Of a DNA stretch of 64,000 nt, positions 32,402-40,902 are shown piece by piece. Where the stretch lies: NCBI GenBank assembly GCA_015057315.1, contig SVER01000003.1, forward strand, positions 1-64,000, in the 5' to 3' direction. The stretch comes from Pseudobutyrivibrio ruminis (lineage in GTDB: Bacteria > Bacillota > Clostridia > Lachnospirales > Lachnospiraceae). Made by a program: the position numbers and the translations under genes. How positions within the stretch are numbered: the first letter of the stretch is position 1; every line of letters starts with the position of its first letter. The notes beneath the pieces were generated by a model that had not been told where the DNA came from, did no database searches, and saw nothing but the letters and a program-made list of their open reading frames with translations.

Positions 32402-34951
32402 TTATTCGATGTAGGATACGAATACGTTTCCGAAGGATTCGAAGTATTCGCTGGCCTCAGTCATGCCCATCTTAGCATTTTTGCTTGTCTGAGGGTCGAA
32501 ATATATGATAGAAGAGGCATCGTAGCCTACTATAAGTACGGCAGTATCTTCACCAGTAAAGGCGTAAACAGGGATTCCCTGGCTTACATAATAAAGTACC
32601 TGGCTAAGCTTAGCTCCTGTTAAATCAAGAATATCATAATCCTTAAGGGTCTTTCTAAGGATTGAAATAGGCGTCTCGCCTGATTCTAATAGAGTGTGGA
32701 CTTGTACATTTTCCCCAGCATGAACTAACATAGCGGATAAAGCCTTGGCAGAACCTGATGCCTCAGCATCGCTAGAACCGTATGCGATACCTGTAATGGC
32801 GTTCTGGTAAGCTTTGCCACCGCGCTTCCATATATATTTAGGGGTGTTATCAAGTACAATGCCCATTTCCTCATCAGCCAGGCTGATTGCAGAAAGCAAA
32901 TCGTCTGTGGCAAGCGCAACCTTATTTCCTACGTATACATAGTACTGAGTAGAAGCAGTTGCAGATGATACAGAAATATTTCTGCTTTCGTCTGCAAGGA
33001 CAAGGCCTGTAATATCGTATTTAACAGTGCCTAGCTTTTCGTCCTCAGCCAGTGGCGTCATGGTAAGTGTAACCACCTGTTGCTTAACATCATCGGTAGC
33101 TAAAGCTATATCAACAGCTTTGTTTTGCTCACCGGCACTGTTTTTGATGGTGTCACCCTCAGCTGCGGTAATGATGCCATCCTCACCAATCTGAATCCTA
33201 TCAAGATAGATTGTGTATGAATCAATAGATGTATCAGTAATGTAATAGCCGTTCTTCTGATAGGTCATTAGCTCGCGGCTGCTATCTGAAGAAACATCGG
33301 CAATGGTAAGCTTGTACATAGGATAGATTGTAGAGCCGGCACCATCAGTGGTGATATCGCTCTTGTTAAGGGTTCCGTAGATTAAATCGTCATCCAGGAA
33401 CTCCAAAGGCTTCAGCAGCTGCCCGTTATTTGCCTTGATATCAAAGGATGAGCCTGTTTCTAAATCCATAATGTGGATAGTGTCAGACATATTCTCCTCA
33501 TCCATCCATGCGAAATATCTGCGTGAACCTGATACTGCATATTTGGCATCATCAAGCCCTGTCATCAATTCCTTGGTGGTTAGCTCGTTAAGAGATATAT
33601 AAAGAAGAGTGCCATTTACCATGATGTAAAAATCATTGTTAGCAGTCTCGTATAATAGCTCAGAGAAGTTCGCATTCAATATCTGATAAGAGCTTGTTGA
33701 GGTAATGAAAACCTGCTCTGTAGAGGTATCTTCTATGGCATCATAGTGGAACAGGTTGATACCACATTCTCCTTCGTGGGAACCGGAATTCATGTAGCCG
33801 TAGACAACATAATCCATAGTACCGCTTTCATCTATGTTTAGTAGAAGGATTTGGTGCTGGTCGTAGATAGAGCGGATGTCGGTAGCATCATCTACAAAGC
33901 TGAATATCTGTTTAAGCTTTCTATCTGTCTGGTTGTATTCAAACAAAGAGCCATTCTGTACAAATGAAACAATGGTACCTGTTTCGTTAGACAGATATTG
34001 TAAATTGGAATCAGTAATACCGATAGTAAGTATATTATCCGTAAATGAAGCTGAATCAGCATCAAGAATCTGATTCATAGTTCTATCGTAGGATAGAAGG
34101 TAGATTCTGTCGGCTGTGTAGCGAATACGGTAGTCTTCCGAGCAGGTGTAATATTCTGTCTTGCCAAAGTTATCTCTTGATAATAAATAGGAAAGAGTAA
34201 GGCTAATGTAGTTAGTGCTGATATCTGTAAGCGCCACATTACATTCCCCTACCTGAGTTCCATCAAAATTACCGTAGGAAACCTGAGACAGGTTAGAATT
34301 AATATCCACATGGCTCAAATCATTGCTCTCAGTGGATTTTGGCTCAATATATGTAGCAAGGTCGGTAGTGTCATCTGAAAGGGCTGTATTGTGGAAATAC
34401 TGGGCGAAATCCAATATCTCTTCCTCATGGCAACCATCTGGCTGCATTATACGGGTATAATAGTAGATTTCCTTATTAGGGGTTGCCAGAGTAATGATGA
34501 GTAGGTATTCTTCGTTCTTTTCAATAAGATTTTCAGCCTGGAAGCTGGCTGTTAACACACCATCATCATTGGTAAAATCCAAATCGTTGTTGGAAATATT
34601 ACGCTGAGTATCCAAAGAGCGAATTTCGTATGAAACAGTATCTATATCGTAATTCTTGGCATCAATAGATAAGGAAACTGTTCGGTTGGAATCCAAAGGG
34701 ATGATTGCATCACGCATGTATGCAGGATCCATTTTAGTAACATAGCCGTGGAGTTCACTTGAGGCATCACCTAAATAATTGATAGAAACCACAGGAAGTG
34801 TTGGGCTTTTTAGCTTAGAAACTTCTTTGGACTCCTGAATATTTGTAATAACCTCAAAAAATATTATTGCAACTACAAAAATGGCAAATAATATGCCAGA
34901 TCTTTTGATAATTTTGGTAGGTATGCCTTTTTTATAGAACTGTAATTTCAT
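32402..34951 (-). CDS. Membrane-anchored extracellular protein with inactive C39-peptidase-like C-terminus
   Basis: This 849-residue protein is not a family I can name with certainty. A basic N-terminus and one membrane segment (about 19-37) place the rest outside the cell. The middle is beta-rich with repeated 'LxYxxDxxxxxIxxxDxxT'-type strands, suggesting a propeller-like region. The last 130 residues resemble a C39-like peptidase domain: GIPVYAF (792-798), GYDASSIIYFDP (809-820). The nucleophile cysteine expected near 732-736 (SGSAKALSAML) and the histidine expected near 802 are both absent, so it should bind rather than cut. It is divergent from the LTA-synthase-like gene, hinting at a shared envelope role. 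Confidence 0.7.
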   Translation of the reverse strand: MKLQFYKKGIPTKIIKRSGILFAIFVVAIIFFEVITNIQESKEVSKLKSPTLPVVSINYLGDASSELHGYVTKMDPAYMRDAIIPLDSNRTVSLSIDAKNYDIDTVSYEIRSLDTQRNISNNDLDFTNDDGVLTASFQAENLIEKNEEYLLIITLATPNKEIYYYTRIMQPDGCHEEEILDFAQYFHNTALSDDTTDLATYIEPKSTESNDLSHVDINSNLSQVSYGNFDGTQVGECNVALTDISTNYISLTLSYLLSRDNFGKTEYYTCSEDYRIRYTADRIYLLSYDRTMNQILDADSASFTDNILTIGITDSNLQYLSNETGTIVSFVQNGSLFEYNQTDRKLKQIFSFVDDATDIRSIYDQHQILLLNIDESGTMDYVVYGYMNSGSHEGECGINLFHYDAIEDTSTEQVFITSTSSYQILNANFSELLYETANNDFYIMVNGTLLYISLNELTTKELMTGLDDAKYAVSGSRRYFAWMDEENMSDTIHIMDLETGSSFDIKANNGQLLKPLEFLDDDLIYGTLNKSDITTDGAGSTIYPMYKLTIADVSSDSSRELMTYQKNGYYITDTSIDSYTIYLDRIQIGEDGIITAAEGDTIKNSAGEQNKAVDIALATDDVKQQVVTLTMTPLAEDEKLGTVKYDITGLVLADESRNISVSSATASTQYYVYVGNKVALATDDLLSAISLADEEMGIVLDNTPKYIWKRGGKAYQNAITGIAYGSSDAEASGSAKALSAMLVHAGENVQVHTLLESGETPISILRKTLKDYDILDLTGAKLSQVLYYVSQGIPVYAFTGEDTAVLIVGYDASSIIYFDPQTSKNAKMGMTEASEYFESFGNVFVSYIE

Positions 34952-34965
34952 ATATTCTCGCTTTC

Positions 34966-34994
34966 TTGCTTAATAAAAAATAAAGTGTTATAAT
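34966..34994 (+). promoter_or_regulatory. Promoter of the LTA-synthase-like gene
   Basis: TTGCTT (34966-34971) and a perfect TATAAT (34989-34994) are 17 bases apart, and TG at 34986-34987 gives an extended -10. The roughly 80-base leader contains the inverted repeat CGATT/AATCG around 35016. Confidence 0.65.
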
Positions 34995-35081
34995 CCGTTA
35001 GACTTTCGATTAATATTAAATCGGAATAAATTTTATTTTAACACTATTTTTTCATACTGTCTTAGGTTTTACGGAGGATTC

Positions 35082-37262
35082 ATGAAAAAATTATTATTGA
35101 AAATTAAAACCGGCGCTGGCTGGTTGGGGAAAGTTATAAAAAAGCCATTTGTTAAGTTTGGTAATTCTAAGCTGGTACAAGGATATCTTGGAAGCAAGTT
35201 CCACAAGACCTGGATAATGCTGTGGAGCGATTATTCACTGGCTATGCATATACCACTGGCACTTATCATAGTGTATATAATGGAGTGGATGTCCAGACAT
35301 TCATTTGCAGCAGCCTGGGGATTTGTAGTAGACCATACCGGACCATACCTTTTTAACTCATATTGTGTATTCGTTGCCTTATCAATAGTTTTCCTTAGTA
35401 AGAGAAGAGGTTGGTGGCGTGTTTTCATCAGTATGATATTTATTATTCTTGGAATAATAAACTGTATCATTTTGTTGAATCGTGTTTCACCATTTGGTTA
35501 TACTGACTTATATATGATTAGCGACCTGCTTACAATGCAGGATTCTAATTACTTTTCAGCTGAGCAGGCTATGATATCTGTGATTGCCCTAGTGATTTAC
35601 ATAATTCTTATGTCTATCTACATGGCTAAGGGTCCTAAGAAGCAGAACGCCAAGCCATTCTGGCAGAGATTAATACTTGTGGTTGTGCTTTTTGTATCAC
35701 TTTATCCATCTACAATCCTGCTTAGACAGTCAGGTATTATGACATCTTATTTTGGTAACCTGGCACAGGGATATTTAGATTACGGCTATTTATACGGATT
35801 TTCAACATCAGTACTTGATAGAGGAATGAACAGACCTTTTGGTTATTCTGAGACAAAGATTGATGATATTTTAAAGAAGGATGCTTCTTATGTTAACACA
35901 CTGGAGATTCCTTCTGAGGACAAGACTAAGCCTAACATTGTAGTCATCCTGCTTGAGTCTTTCTATGATGTATCGGAATCAGAGTTTTTGGAGACCAGTG
36001 AGGATCCAATTCCATTTATTCATTCATTGGAAAAGAACTATTCTACTGGTCACTGTATTGTGCCTGTAGTAGGTGCTGGTACTTGTAATTCAGAGTTTGA
36101 GGTTCTTACAGGTATGAGCTGTAGTTTCTTTGGCCCAGGTGAATACCCACAGAAGACTATCATCAAGGAAACAGACACCGAAAGCTACGCTGATGTTCTT
36201 CACGACAATGGTTACGGCACTCACGTAGTTCATAACAACGGTGGTAATTTCTATTCAAGAGCAAACGCCTTCTCAATGATGGGCTTTGATACCTTTACAT
36301 CAAAGGAATTGCTTGATATTACAGATTACACACCACTTGGCAACTGGCCTACAGATGACATCCTTATTGATGCCACAGTAGATGCCATGGATGTAGATGA
36401 CAAGCCTGATTTTGTATATACAATCACTGTAGAAGGCCATGGTGCTTATCCTACATATCCTGTCGAGGAAGACCCTGTTATCAAGGTTAATGCCAAGGGT
36501 AAGACAGAGGAAGAGCAGAATGCATGGACTTATTACATTAATCGTATCTATAATGTAGATGATTTTGTTAAGAACTATATTGAAGCGCTTGATGCAAGAG
36601 GAGAGGATACACTTGTTATTATGTTTGGTGACCATCTCCCAACTATGGGTCTTAAAGACAGCGAAGTAGCCACAGGAGACCTTTACAAGACCAAGTACTT
36701 TACATGGAACAACTTTGGTATGGAGAAGATTGATGAGGATTTGGCTTCATATCAGCTTGTATCAGAGTTTTTAAACAGACTTGATATTCACAACGGTAAT
36801 ATTAATGCTTATCACCAGAGAGCGATGGCAGAAGGTGAAAAATACGGCAGCAATGATTATATGAGCGGCCTTAAGATGCTTCAGTATGATATTCTTTACG
36901 GTGACAGATACACCTACAAGGATGGTACAAAATACGGTCCTTCAGAGATTACAATGGGCGTTAATGATGTAGTAATTGACAGTGCATATTTCTTTAATGG
37001 AAAGCTGCATATATATGGTGATGAATTCACCAAATGGTCTAAGGTATTTGTAAATGGAGAGCAGGTTCCTACCAAATACGAAAGTGGACAGGTTCTATCA
37101 ATTAACATTGGAGATGTAGCTAATGGGGATACCATTAAGGTGTGCCAGATGGGAAGCTCTAATACGGTATTTAGGGAATCTAATGAGTATAAGGTATACG
37201 ACCCTAATTACATTGAAGAAGAACCGGAAATAGAAGAAACTGAAGAAGATGCAGAAGAATAA
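35082..37262 (+). CDS. LTA-synthase-family phosphoglycerol transferase
   Basis: This 726-residue protein has five N-terminal membrane helices (about 54-70, 90-106, 110-131, 162-183, 194-213) and a large extracellular sulfatase-like domain, the layout of lipoteichoic acid synthases that transfer glycerol phosphate from phosphatidylglycerol. Metal and nucleophile residues are visible: E292 in LLESFYD, T334 in GAGTCNSEFEVLTG, and G516-DH518-LP. Beyond the usual family length there is a small beta domain (about 620-705) and an acidic E-rich tail (708-726), not found in LtaS. ACGGAGG precedes the start. The product could be a teichoic-acid-like or other phosphoglycerol polymer. Confidence 0.88.
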   Translation: MKKLLLKIKTGAGWLGKVIKKPFVKFGNSKLVQGYLGSKFHKTWIMLWSDYSLAMHIPLALIIVYIMEWMSRHSFAAAWGFVVDHTGPYLFNSYCVFVALSIVFLSKRRGWWRVFISMIFIILGIINCIILLNRVSPFGYTDLYMISDLLTMQDSNYFSAEQAMISVIALVIYIILMSIYMAKGPKKQNAKPFWQRLILVVVLFVSLYPSTILLRQSGIMTSYFGNLAQGYLDYGYLYGFSTSVLDRGMNRPFGYSETKIDDILKKDASYVNTLEIPSEDKTKPNIVVILLESFYDVSESEFLETSEDPIPFIHSLEKNYSTGHCIVPVVGAGTCNSEFEVLTGMSCSFFGPGEYPQKTIIKETDTESYADVLHDNGYGTHVVHNNGGNFYSRANAFSMMGFDTFTSKELLDITDYTPLGNWPTDDILIDATVDAMDVDDKPDFVYTITVEGHGAYPTYPVEEDPVIKVNAKGKTEEEQNAWTYYINRIYNVDDFVKNYIEALDARGEDTLVIMFGDHLPTMGLKDSEVATGDLYKTKYFTWNNFGMEKIDEDLASYQLVSEFLNRLDIHNGNINAYHQRAMAEGEKYGSNDYMSGLKMLQYDILYGDRYTYKDGTKYGPSEITMGVNDVVIDSAYFFNGKLHIYGDEFTKWSKVFVNGEQVPTKYESGQVLSINIGDVANGDTIKVCQMGSSNTVFRESNEYKVYDPNYIEEEPEIEETEEDAEE

Positions 37263-37367
37263 AAAAAGGCTTCTCCCTATGGGAGAAGCTGTCACCGAAG
37301 GTGACTGATGAGGGAACACCTCATTCGACCCTTCGGGCCACCTTCCCCTCAAGGGGAAGGCTTTTTT
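37261..37367. repeat. Double-terminator palindromic repeat, copy B
   Basis: This element fills the space between convergent LTA-synthase-like and prs genes. Its right end, CCTTCCCC-TCA-GGGGAAGG followed by CTTTTTT, is a plus-strand terminator; its left end read on the minus strand (CTTCTCCC-ATA-GGGAGAAG then CCTTTTTTT) serves prs. The core CACCGAAGGTGACTGATG equals the reverse complement of copy A at 7.3 kb, so the two copies are inverted relative to each other. A central ATGAGG (37308-37313)/CCTCAT (37319-37324) stem is kept. Its T run merges with the prs stop codon. Confidence 0.85.
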
Positions 37368-38544
37368 AATATTCACCGTTTTTATAACGTGTAATGAGCT
37401 TTTCGATACGTCCGTATGGGTTGAGAAGCTCTGAGATAGAGCACTCATGATTAAGTGTATCGATAATATATGCGATGTACTTAGACATATCACATTTGAT
37501 GAAGTAATCCTTGTTAAGGACCTCCTCTGGAAGGTAAGTAAGGTTTGTACATACAACCTTGTAAATGATACCGTCCTCAACAGCCTTGTCAAATTTAGCC
37601 ATGCCGTTTGTGAAGAGGCCGAATGTTGCAACAACAAAGATACGCTTAGCATTACGCTTTTTAAGCTCTGTAGCAACATCTATCATTGACTCACCAGAAG
37701 AAATCATATCATCAACGATGATAACATCCTTACCAGCAACATCATTTCCTAAGAATTCGTGAGCGACGATTGGGTTACGGCCATCAACAATACGGCTGTA
37801 ATCACGACGCTTATAAAACATACCAACATTAACACCAAGAACTGAAGCCATGTATACGGCTCTCTTAGTACCACCTTCATCAGGTGAGATAATCATAAGA
37901 TTATCGTTATCGAGCTTTAAGTCCTTGCAGTTCTTAAGAATACCCTTAAGGAACTGATATGTAGGAGAAACTGTCTCAAAGCTGTTAAGTGGAATAGCAT
38001 TCTGTACACGAGGGTCATGAGCATCGAATGTGATGATGTTATCAACACCCATTGCTACAAGCTCCTGAAGTGCCATAGCGCAATCAAGTGATTCACGAGC
38101 GCTTCTACGGTGCTGTCTACCTTCGTATAAGAAAGGAATAATTACAGTGATGCGCTTAGCCTTACCCATTGCAGCAGCAATAATACGCTTAAGGTCACAG
38201 AAAATATCATCTGGGCTCATGTGGTTCTCATGTCCACAAACAGTGTAAGTAAGGCTGTAATTTGTAACATCAACAAGGATGTATAAATCAAGACCTCTAA
38301 CAGACTGCTTGATGATACCCTTAGCTTCTCCTGAACCGAAACGTGGGCAGTCAGCGTCAACAATGTAGGAATCACTGCGATAACCAGCAAGGGTAATAAT
38401 AGACTGGTCACTTTTGCGCTCCTGTCTCCATGCAAGAAGGTAATCATTAACTCTCTCCGCGATGGCTGTACAACTCTTGTGTGGGATTAGACCCAACTCA
38501 GCCATAGGTGGTGTGTTTTCCAACACGATTTCATTATTTGGCAT
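37366..38544 (-). CDS. prs: Ribose-phosphate pyrophosphokinase (PRPP synthetase), extended form
   Basis: This 392-residue enzyme makes PRPP from ribose 5-phosphate and ATP for nucleotide, histidine and tryptophan synthesis. The PRPP-binding loop VDDMISSGES is at 277-286, and RRSARESLD (146-154) corresponds to the ATP-site flexible region. It is about 75 residues longer than classical enzymes, mostly through an N-terminal extension of about 45 residues. The region that normally reads DLHxxQIQGFF is FDAHDPRVQNAIP (173-185), so this is a divergent clade whose allosteric control may differ. It is the last gene of a minus-strand run with dnaC and dnaD, 27 bases after dnaC. Confidence 0.9.
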   Translation of the reverse strand: MPNNEIVLENTPPMAELGLIPHKSCTAIAERVNDYLLAWRQERKSDQSIITLAGYRSDSYIVDADCPRFGSGEAKGIIKQSVRGLDLYILVDVTNYSLTYTVCGHENHMSPDDIFCDLKRIIAAAMGKAKRITVIIPFLYEGRQHRRSARESLDCAMALQELVAMGVDNIITFDAHDPRVQNAIPLNSFETVSPTYQFLKGILKNCKDLKLDNDNLMIISPDEGGTKRAVYMASVLGVNVGMFYKRRDYSRIVDGRNPIVAHEFLGNDVAGKDVIIVDDMISSGESMIDVATELKKRNAKRIFVVATFGLFTNGMAKFDKAVEDGIIYKVVCTNLTYLPEEVLNKDYFIKCDMSKYIAYIIDTLNHECSISELLNPYGRIEKLITRYKNGEY

Positions 38545-38571
38545 GTTTTGCTCCTTGATTCTATTAAATTA

Positions 38572-39561
38572 TTATTTTGATATTACTTTTTTCATGCGAA
38601 TATCGTTTCCTATGAGCTTAATTACATCATAGTTAGAAAATACTCGCGAAGTAATACGTTCGCTGTAGGTGTCTCTCAAATCCTTAAGAGAGAGATTAGT
38701 GGAAATAATTGTTGATTTGTTGCGAAGTAATCTTTCATTTAAGCATTGAAATAGGCGAGCTGTAGTGAATGAATTCTGAAATTCTGTGCCTAAATCATCA
38801 ATGATTAGTAAATCGCAATCGAAAATATGATCATGAAGTTCTGCCACATTGGCATTCTTCTTAAATGTCTGTTCCTCAAAAACTCTAAATAATTCGCTTG
38901 ATGTGAAATAAATAACTGAAGTACCCTGGTCAAGTAAAGCCTTAGCTATACAGTTCGACAAGAAGGTTTTACCACAGCCTGTCTTTCCAAGCAACAAGAG
39001 ATTACCACCTTTTTGCCTAAAATTCTGCACAAAATTAGTGGCTCTTTCGTAGGCTATTTCAGCATTAGCCCGAGCGCTAACCTCAGAACCAGGCTCAAAA
39101 TAGTCATCATCATACATATTGAGGTCAAACGCACTGAAATTTTCCTTTGAAAGAATGTTGCTCATATTAGACTGTCCATAGACGATATTGATAGCAGCCT
39201 GCTTAAAGCAATGGCAACGTTTGCCATTAACATAGCCTGTATCTTTGCAATCTGGACAGTCGTATGGAGGCTCAAGATAATCCTCAGGGAAGCCTGCAGC
39301 CTTCATAAGCTCCATGCGCTTGTTCTTAAGAGCTTCCAGCTTGACTTTAGAATCAGCGGAAGCTACGGCTACATCCTTTCCCTCAAAAATAGATGTGATA
39401 GACGATATTGAAACTCTAGAAACTTCTTCATCAATAGAAGAAAGTGAAGGTATGGCAGAATACAATTCTTTAGTACGGAAAGATACAATTTGATTGTTTC
39501 TAGACTGCTTGTGATTGTATTCACGCATAAGTGCGTCGTATTGCTCATTTGTGAGTGCCAT
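38572..39561 (-). CDS. dnaC: DnaC/DnaI-type helicase loader
   Basis: This 329-residue AAA+ ATPase should load the replicative helicase at the origin or at restarted forks. A zinc-binding stretch CPDCKDTGYVNGKRCHC (C102, C105, C116, C118) is followed by the AAA domain with Walker A GKTGCGKT (192-199), Walker B LIIDD (252-256), and the sensor/arginine-finger region ISTNLSLKDLRDTYSERITSR near 295-315, split here for length. The N-terminal 90 residues are helical and probably bind helicase, as in DnaI. It lies 15 bases after dnaD in the same operon, the usual clostridial primosome pair. Confidence 0.9.
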   Translation of the reverse strand: MALTNEQYDALMREYNHKQSRNNQIVSFRTKELYSAIPSLSSIDEEVSRVSISSITSIFEGKDVAVASADSKVKLEALKNKRMELMKAAGFPEDYLEPPYDCPDCKDTGYVNGKRCHCFKQAAINIVYGQSNMSNILSKENFSAFDLNMYDDDYFEPGSEVSARANAEIAYERATNFVQNFRQKGGNLLLLGKTGCGKTFLSNCIAKALLDQGTSVIYFTSSELFRVFEEQTFKKNANVAELHDHIFDCDLLIIDDLGTEFQNSFTTARLFQCLNERLLRNKSTIISTNLSLKDLRDTYSERITSRVFSNYDVIKLIGNDIRMKKVISK

Positions 39562-39576
39562 ATCAATTACCTCCCT

Positions 39577-40689
39577 TTAATTTCCAAGTAGTTTCTTTTC
39601 TAACGCATTAAAATCATAGTTTTGACGTTGTTCGAAATTTAAAAACTTGTTATTAGATTTTCCTCTAGAGCTTGCAGAAGCTGAGTTTGCAAAGCTAGAG
39701 TTCTTTACTCTTGAAGCATCTGAAAGCTTTGCAACTGAAGCCATTGTAAACTCCTGGTCAAGGCGGGCAATATCATCCAGTGATTTGACAGCTGATCTGT
39801 TCCAGCTTGTTAAAATAGAATCAGTGTACTTAAAGCTTGGCTTATTAGTAGCAGAAATAGTACGTTCACATGCCTCTAATATAATGTCTAAGCTAAAGCC
39901 GAATGTATTAACCCATTTATCGATAAAGTTGAGCTCTGAATCAACTAAATCCCTGTTTCCAATGCCAAGTGCCTTCTTAATAGAATAAACTGTGTTAGTG
40001 TGGGCACTAGATGACTTTCTAGCATCCTCTACAGTTGTGATACCGTCCTCTGTCCAGTTTCTGGCTACTGTATCCATGTAATGGAAGCTGTTGTGTCCAT
40101 TATCAAGACATGTCTCAATAAGATATTGAATTAAATCTACAGACATGTGTAAGCAATCGTACCAGAATAGTAATGTGTTGGTATCTGAATTAGAAAGTGG
40201 TCTACCAAGGTATGTCTGAGTGGCGAAAATTAAATCCGATACTTCGTCCTCTTCCTTGAATGCATCTAATTCGTCTGGACTGTAGCTTGGTTTGAATGGT
40301 GCTGGTATATTTGAAACTGTAGGAGCCCCAGCATGAATAGCAACCGCTGGTACCGCAGCATTGTTTACTGATGTGAATGAGCTGTTAGTACCATTCACAT
40401 CCACTAGGCAGATTCCTGAAAGCTCATTATCCTCAGAGTACTCAAGACGAAGCAGACCCACTTTCTCCCAATAAGTGAAAGCTCGCATGATATCCTTTTC
40501 TGTGTGGTCTAAGCAGTCCGCCAACTGTGAGATGGAAAAATCATAATCCTCTCGATTTAGACAACGCAGCAAGTAAAGGTAAATCTTTACGTACTCTCCA
40601 TTGGCATCTTTCATGAAATCGTCAATAAAAGTATTAGAAATGCAAGTAAAACCAGAATTATTACTGGTGTGTAGCATGATGTCAGCCAT
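39577..40689 (-). CDS. dnaD: DnaD-domain primosome protein
   Basis: This 370-residue protein has an N-terminal winged helix (about 25-85, FSISQLADCLDHTEKDIMRAFTYWEK spanning the helices) and two DnaD/DnaB C-terminal-type helical domains (about 145-215 and 225-305). The second ends with SILTSWNRSAVKSLDDI, close to the family's YxxxIxxxWxxxGIxT mark, and the first with DTVARNWTEDGITTVED. Such proteins remodel DNA for helicase loading with DnaA and DnaC/DnaI. Two tandem copies make it resemble B. subtilis DnaB more than short DnaD. Four DnaA boxes lie upstream of its promoter. The ribosome site GGGAGAGG precedes the ATG. Confidence 0.88.
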   Translation of the reverse strand: MADIMLHTSNNSGFTCISNTFIDDFMKDANGEYVKIYLYLLRCLNREDYDFSISQLADCLDHTEKDIMRAFTYWEKVGLLRLEYSEDNELSGICLVDVNGTNSSFTSVNNAAVPAVAIHAGAPTVSNIPAPFKPSYSPDELDAFKEEDEVSDLIFATQTYLGRPLSNSDTNTLLFWYDCLHMSVDLIQYLIETCLDNGHNSFHYMDTVARNWTEDGITTVEDARKSSSAHTNTVYSIKKALGIGNRDLVDSELNFIDKWVNTFGFSLDIILEACERTISATNKPSFKYTDSILTSWNRSAVKSLDDIARLDQEFTMASVAKLSDASRVKNSSFANSASASSRGKSNNKFLNFEQRQNYDFNALEKKLLGN

Positions 40690-40721
40690 AATTATTATCC
40701 TCTCCCTCGAAACTAAGGCAA

Positions 40722-40727
40722 ATTATA
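40722..40727 (-). promoter_or_regulatory. Extended -10 box of the dnaD-dnaC-prs operon
   Basis: On the minus strand TG-C-TATAAT sits 33 bases before the dnaD start codon. The -35 region is T-rich without a clear box. A DnaA-box pair begins about 70 bases further upstream. Confidence 0.55.
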
Positions 40728-40796
40728 GCAAAGTCATTTCAAAAAGAAAAGGGCGTGAAGTCCGCAAACCATTGTAAATAAAGGGTTTGTGAGTAC

Positions 40797-40902
40797 TGTG
40801 GATAATGTGGATAAACTATATGAGACCTTAAAAAAAGGGCAAAAAAAAATCCACATTTTTACAGTAGCAAAACCATGTAAAAAATGTGGATAATGTGGAT
40901 AA
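40797..40902. promoter_or_regulatory. Four perfect DnaA boxes in two abutting pairs
   Basis: TGTGGATAA, the exact complement of the DnaA box TTATCCACA, occurs at 40797-40805, 40806-40814, 40885-40893 and 40894-40902. Each pair is head-to-tail without spacing, and all four share one orientation. About 70 bases of A/T-rich DNA separate the pairs, with one imperfect opposite box, AAATCCACA, at 40847-40855. The last box touches the murC stop codon. The site lies upstream of the dnaD-dnaC-prs promoter. Confidence 0.88.

Noticed and set aside
40797-40902. Chromosomal origin of replication
   Set aside because: No dnaA/dnaN, recF or gyrase genes and no 13-mer-type unwinding repeats are seen; kept only as a DnaA-binding cluster.
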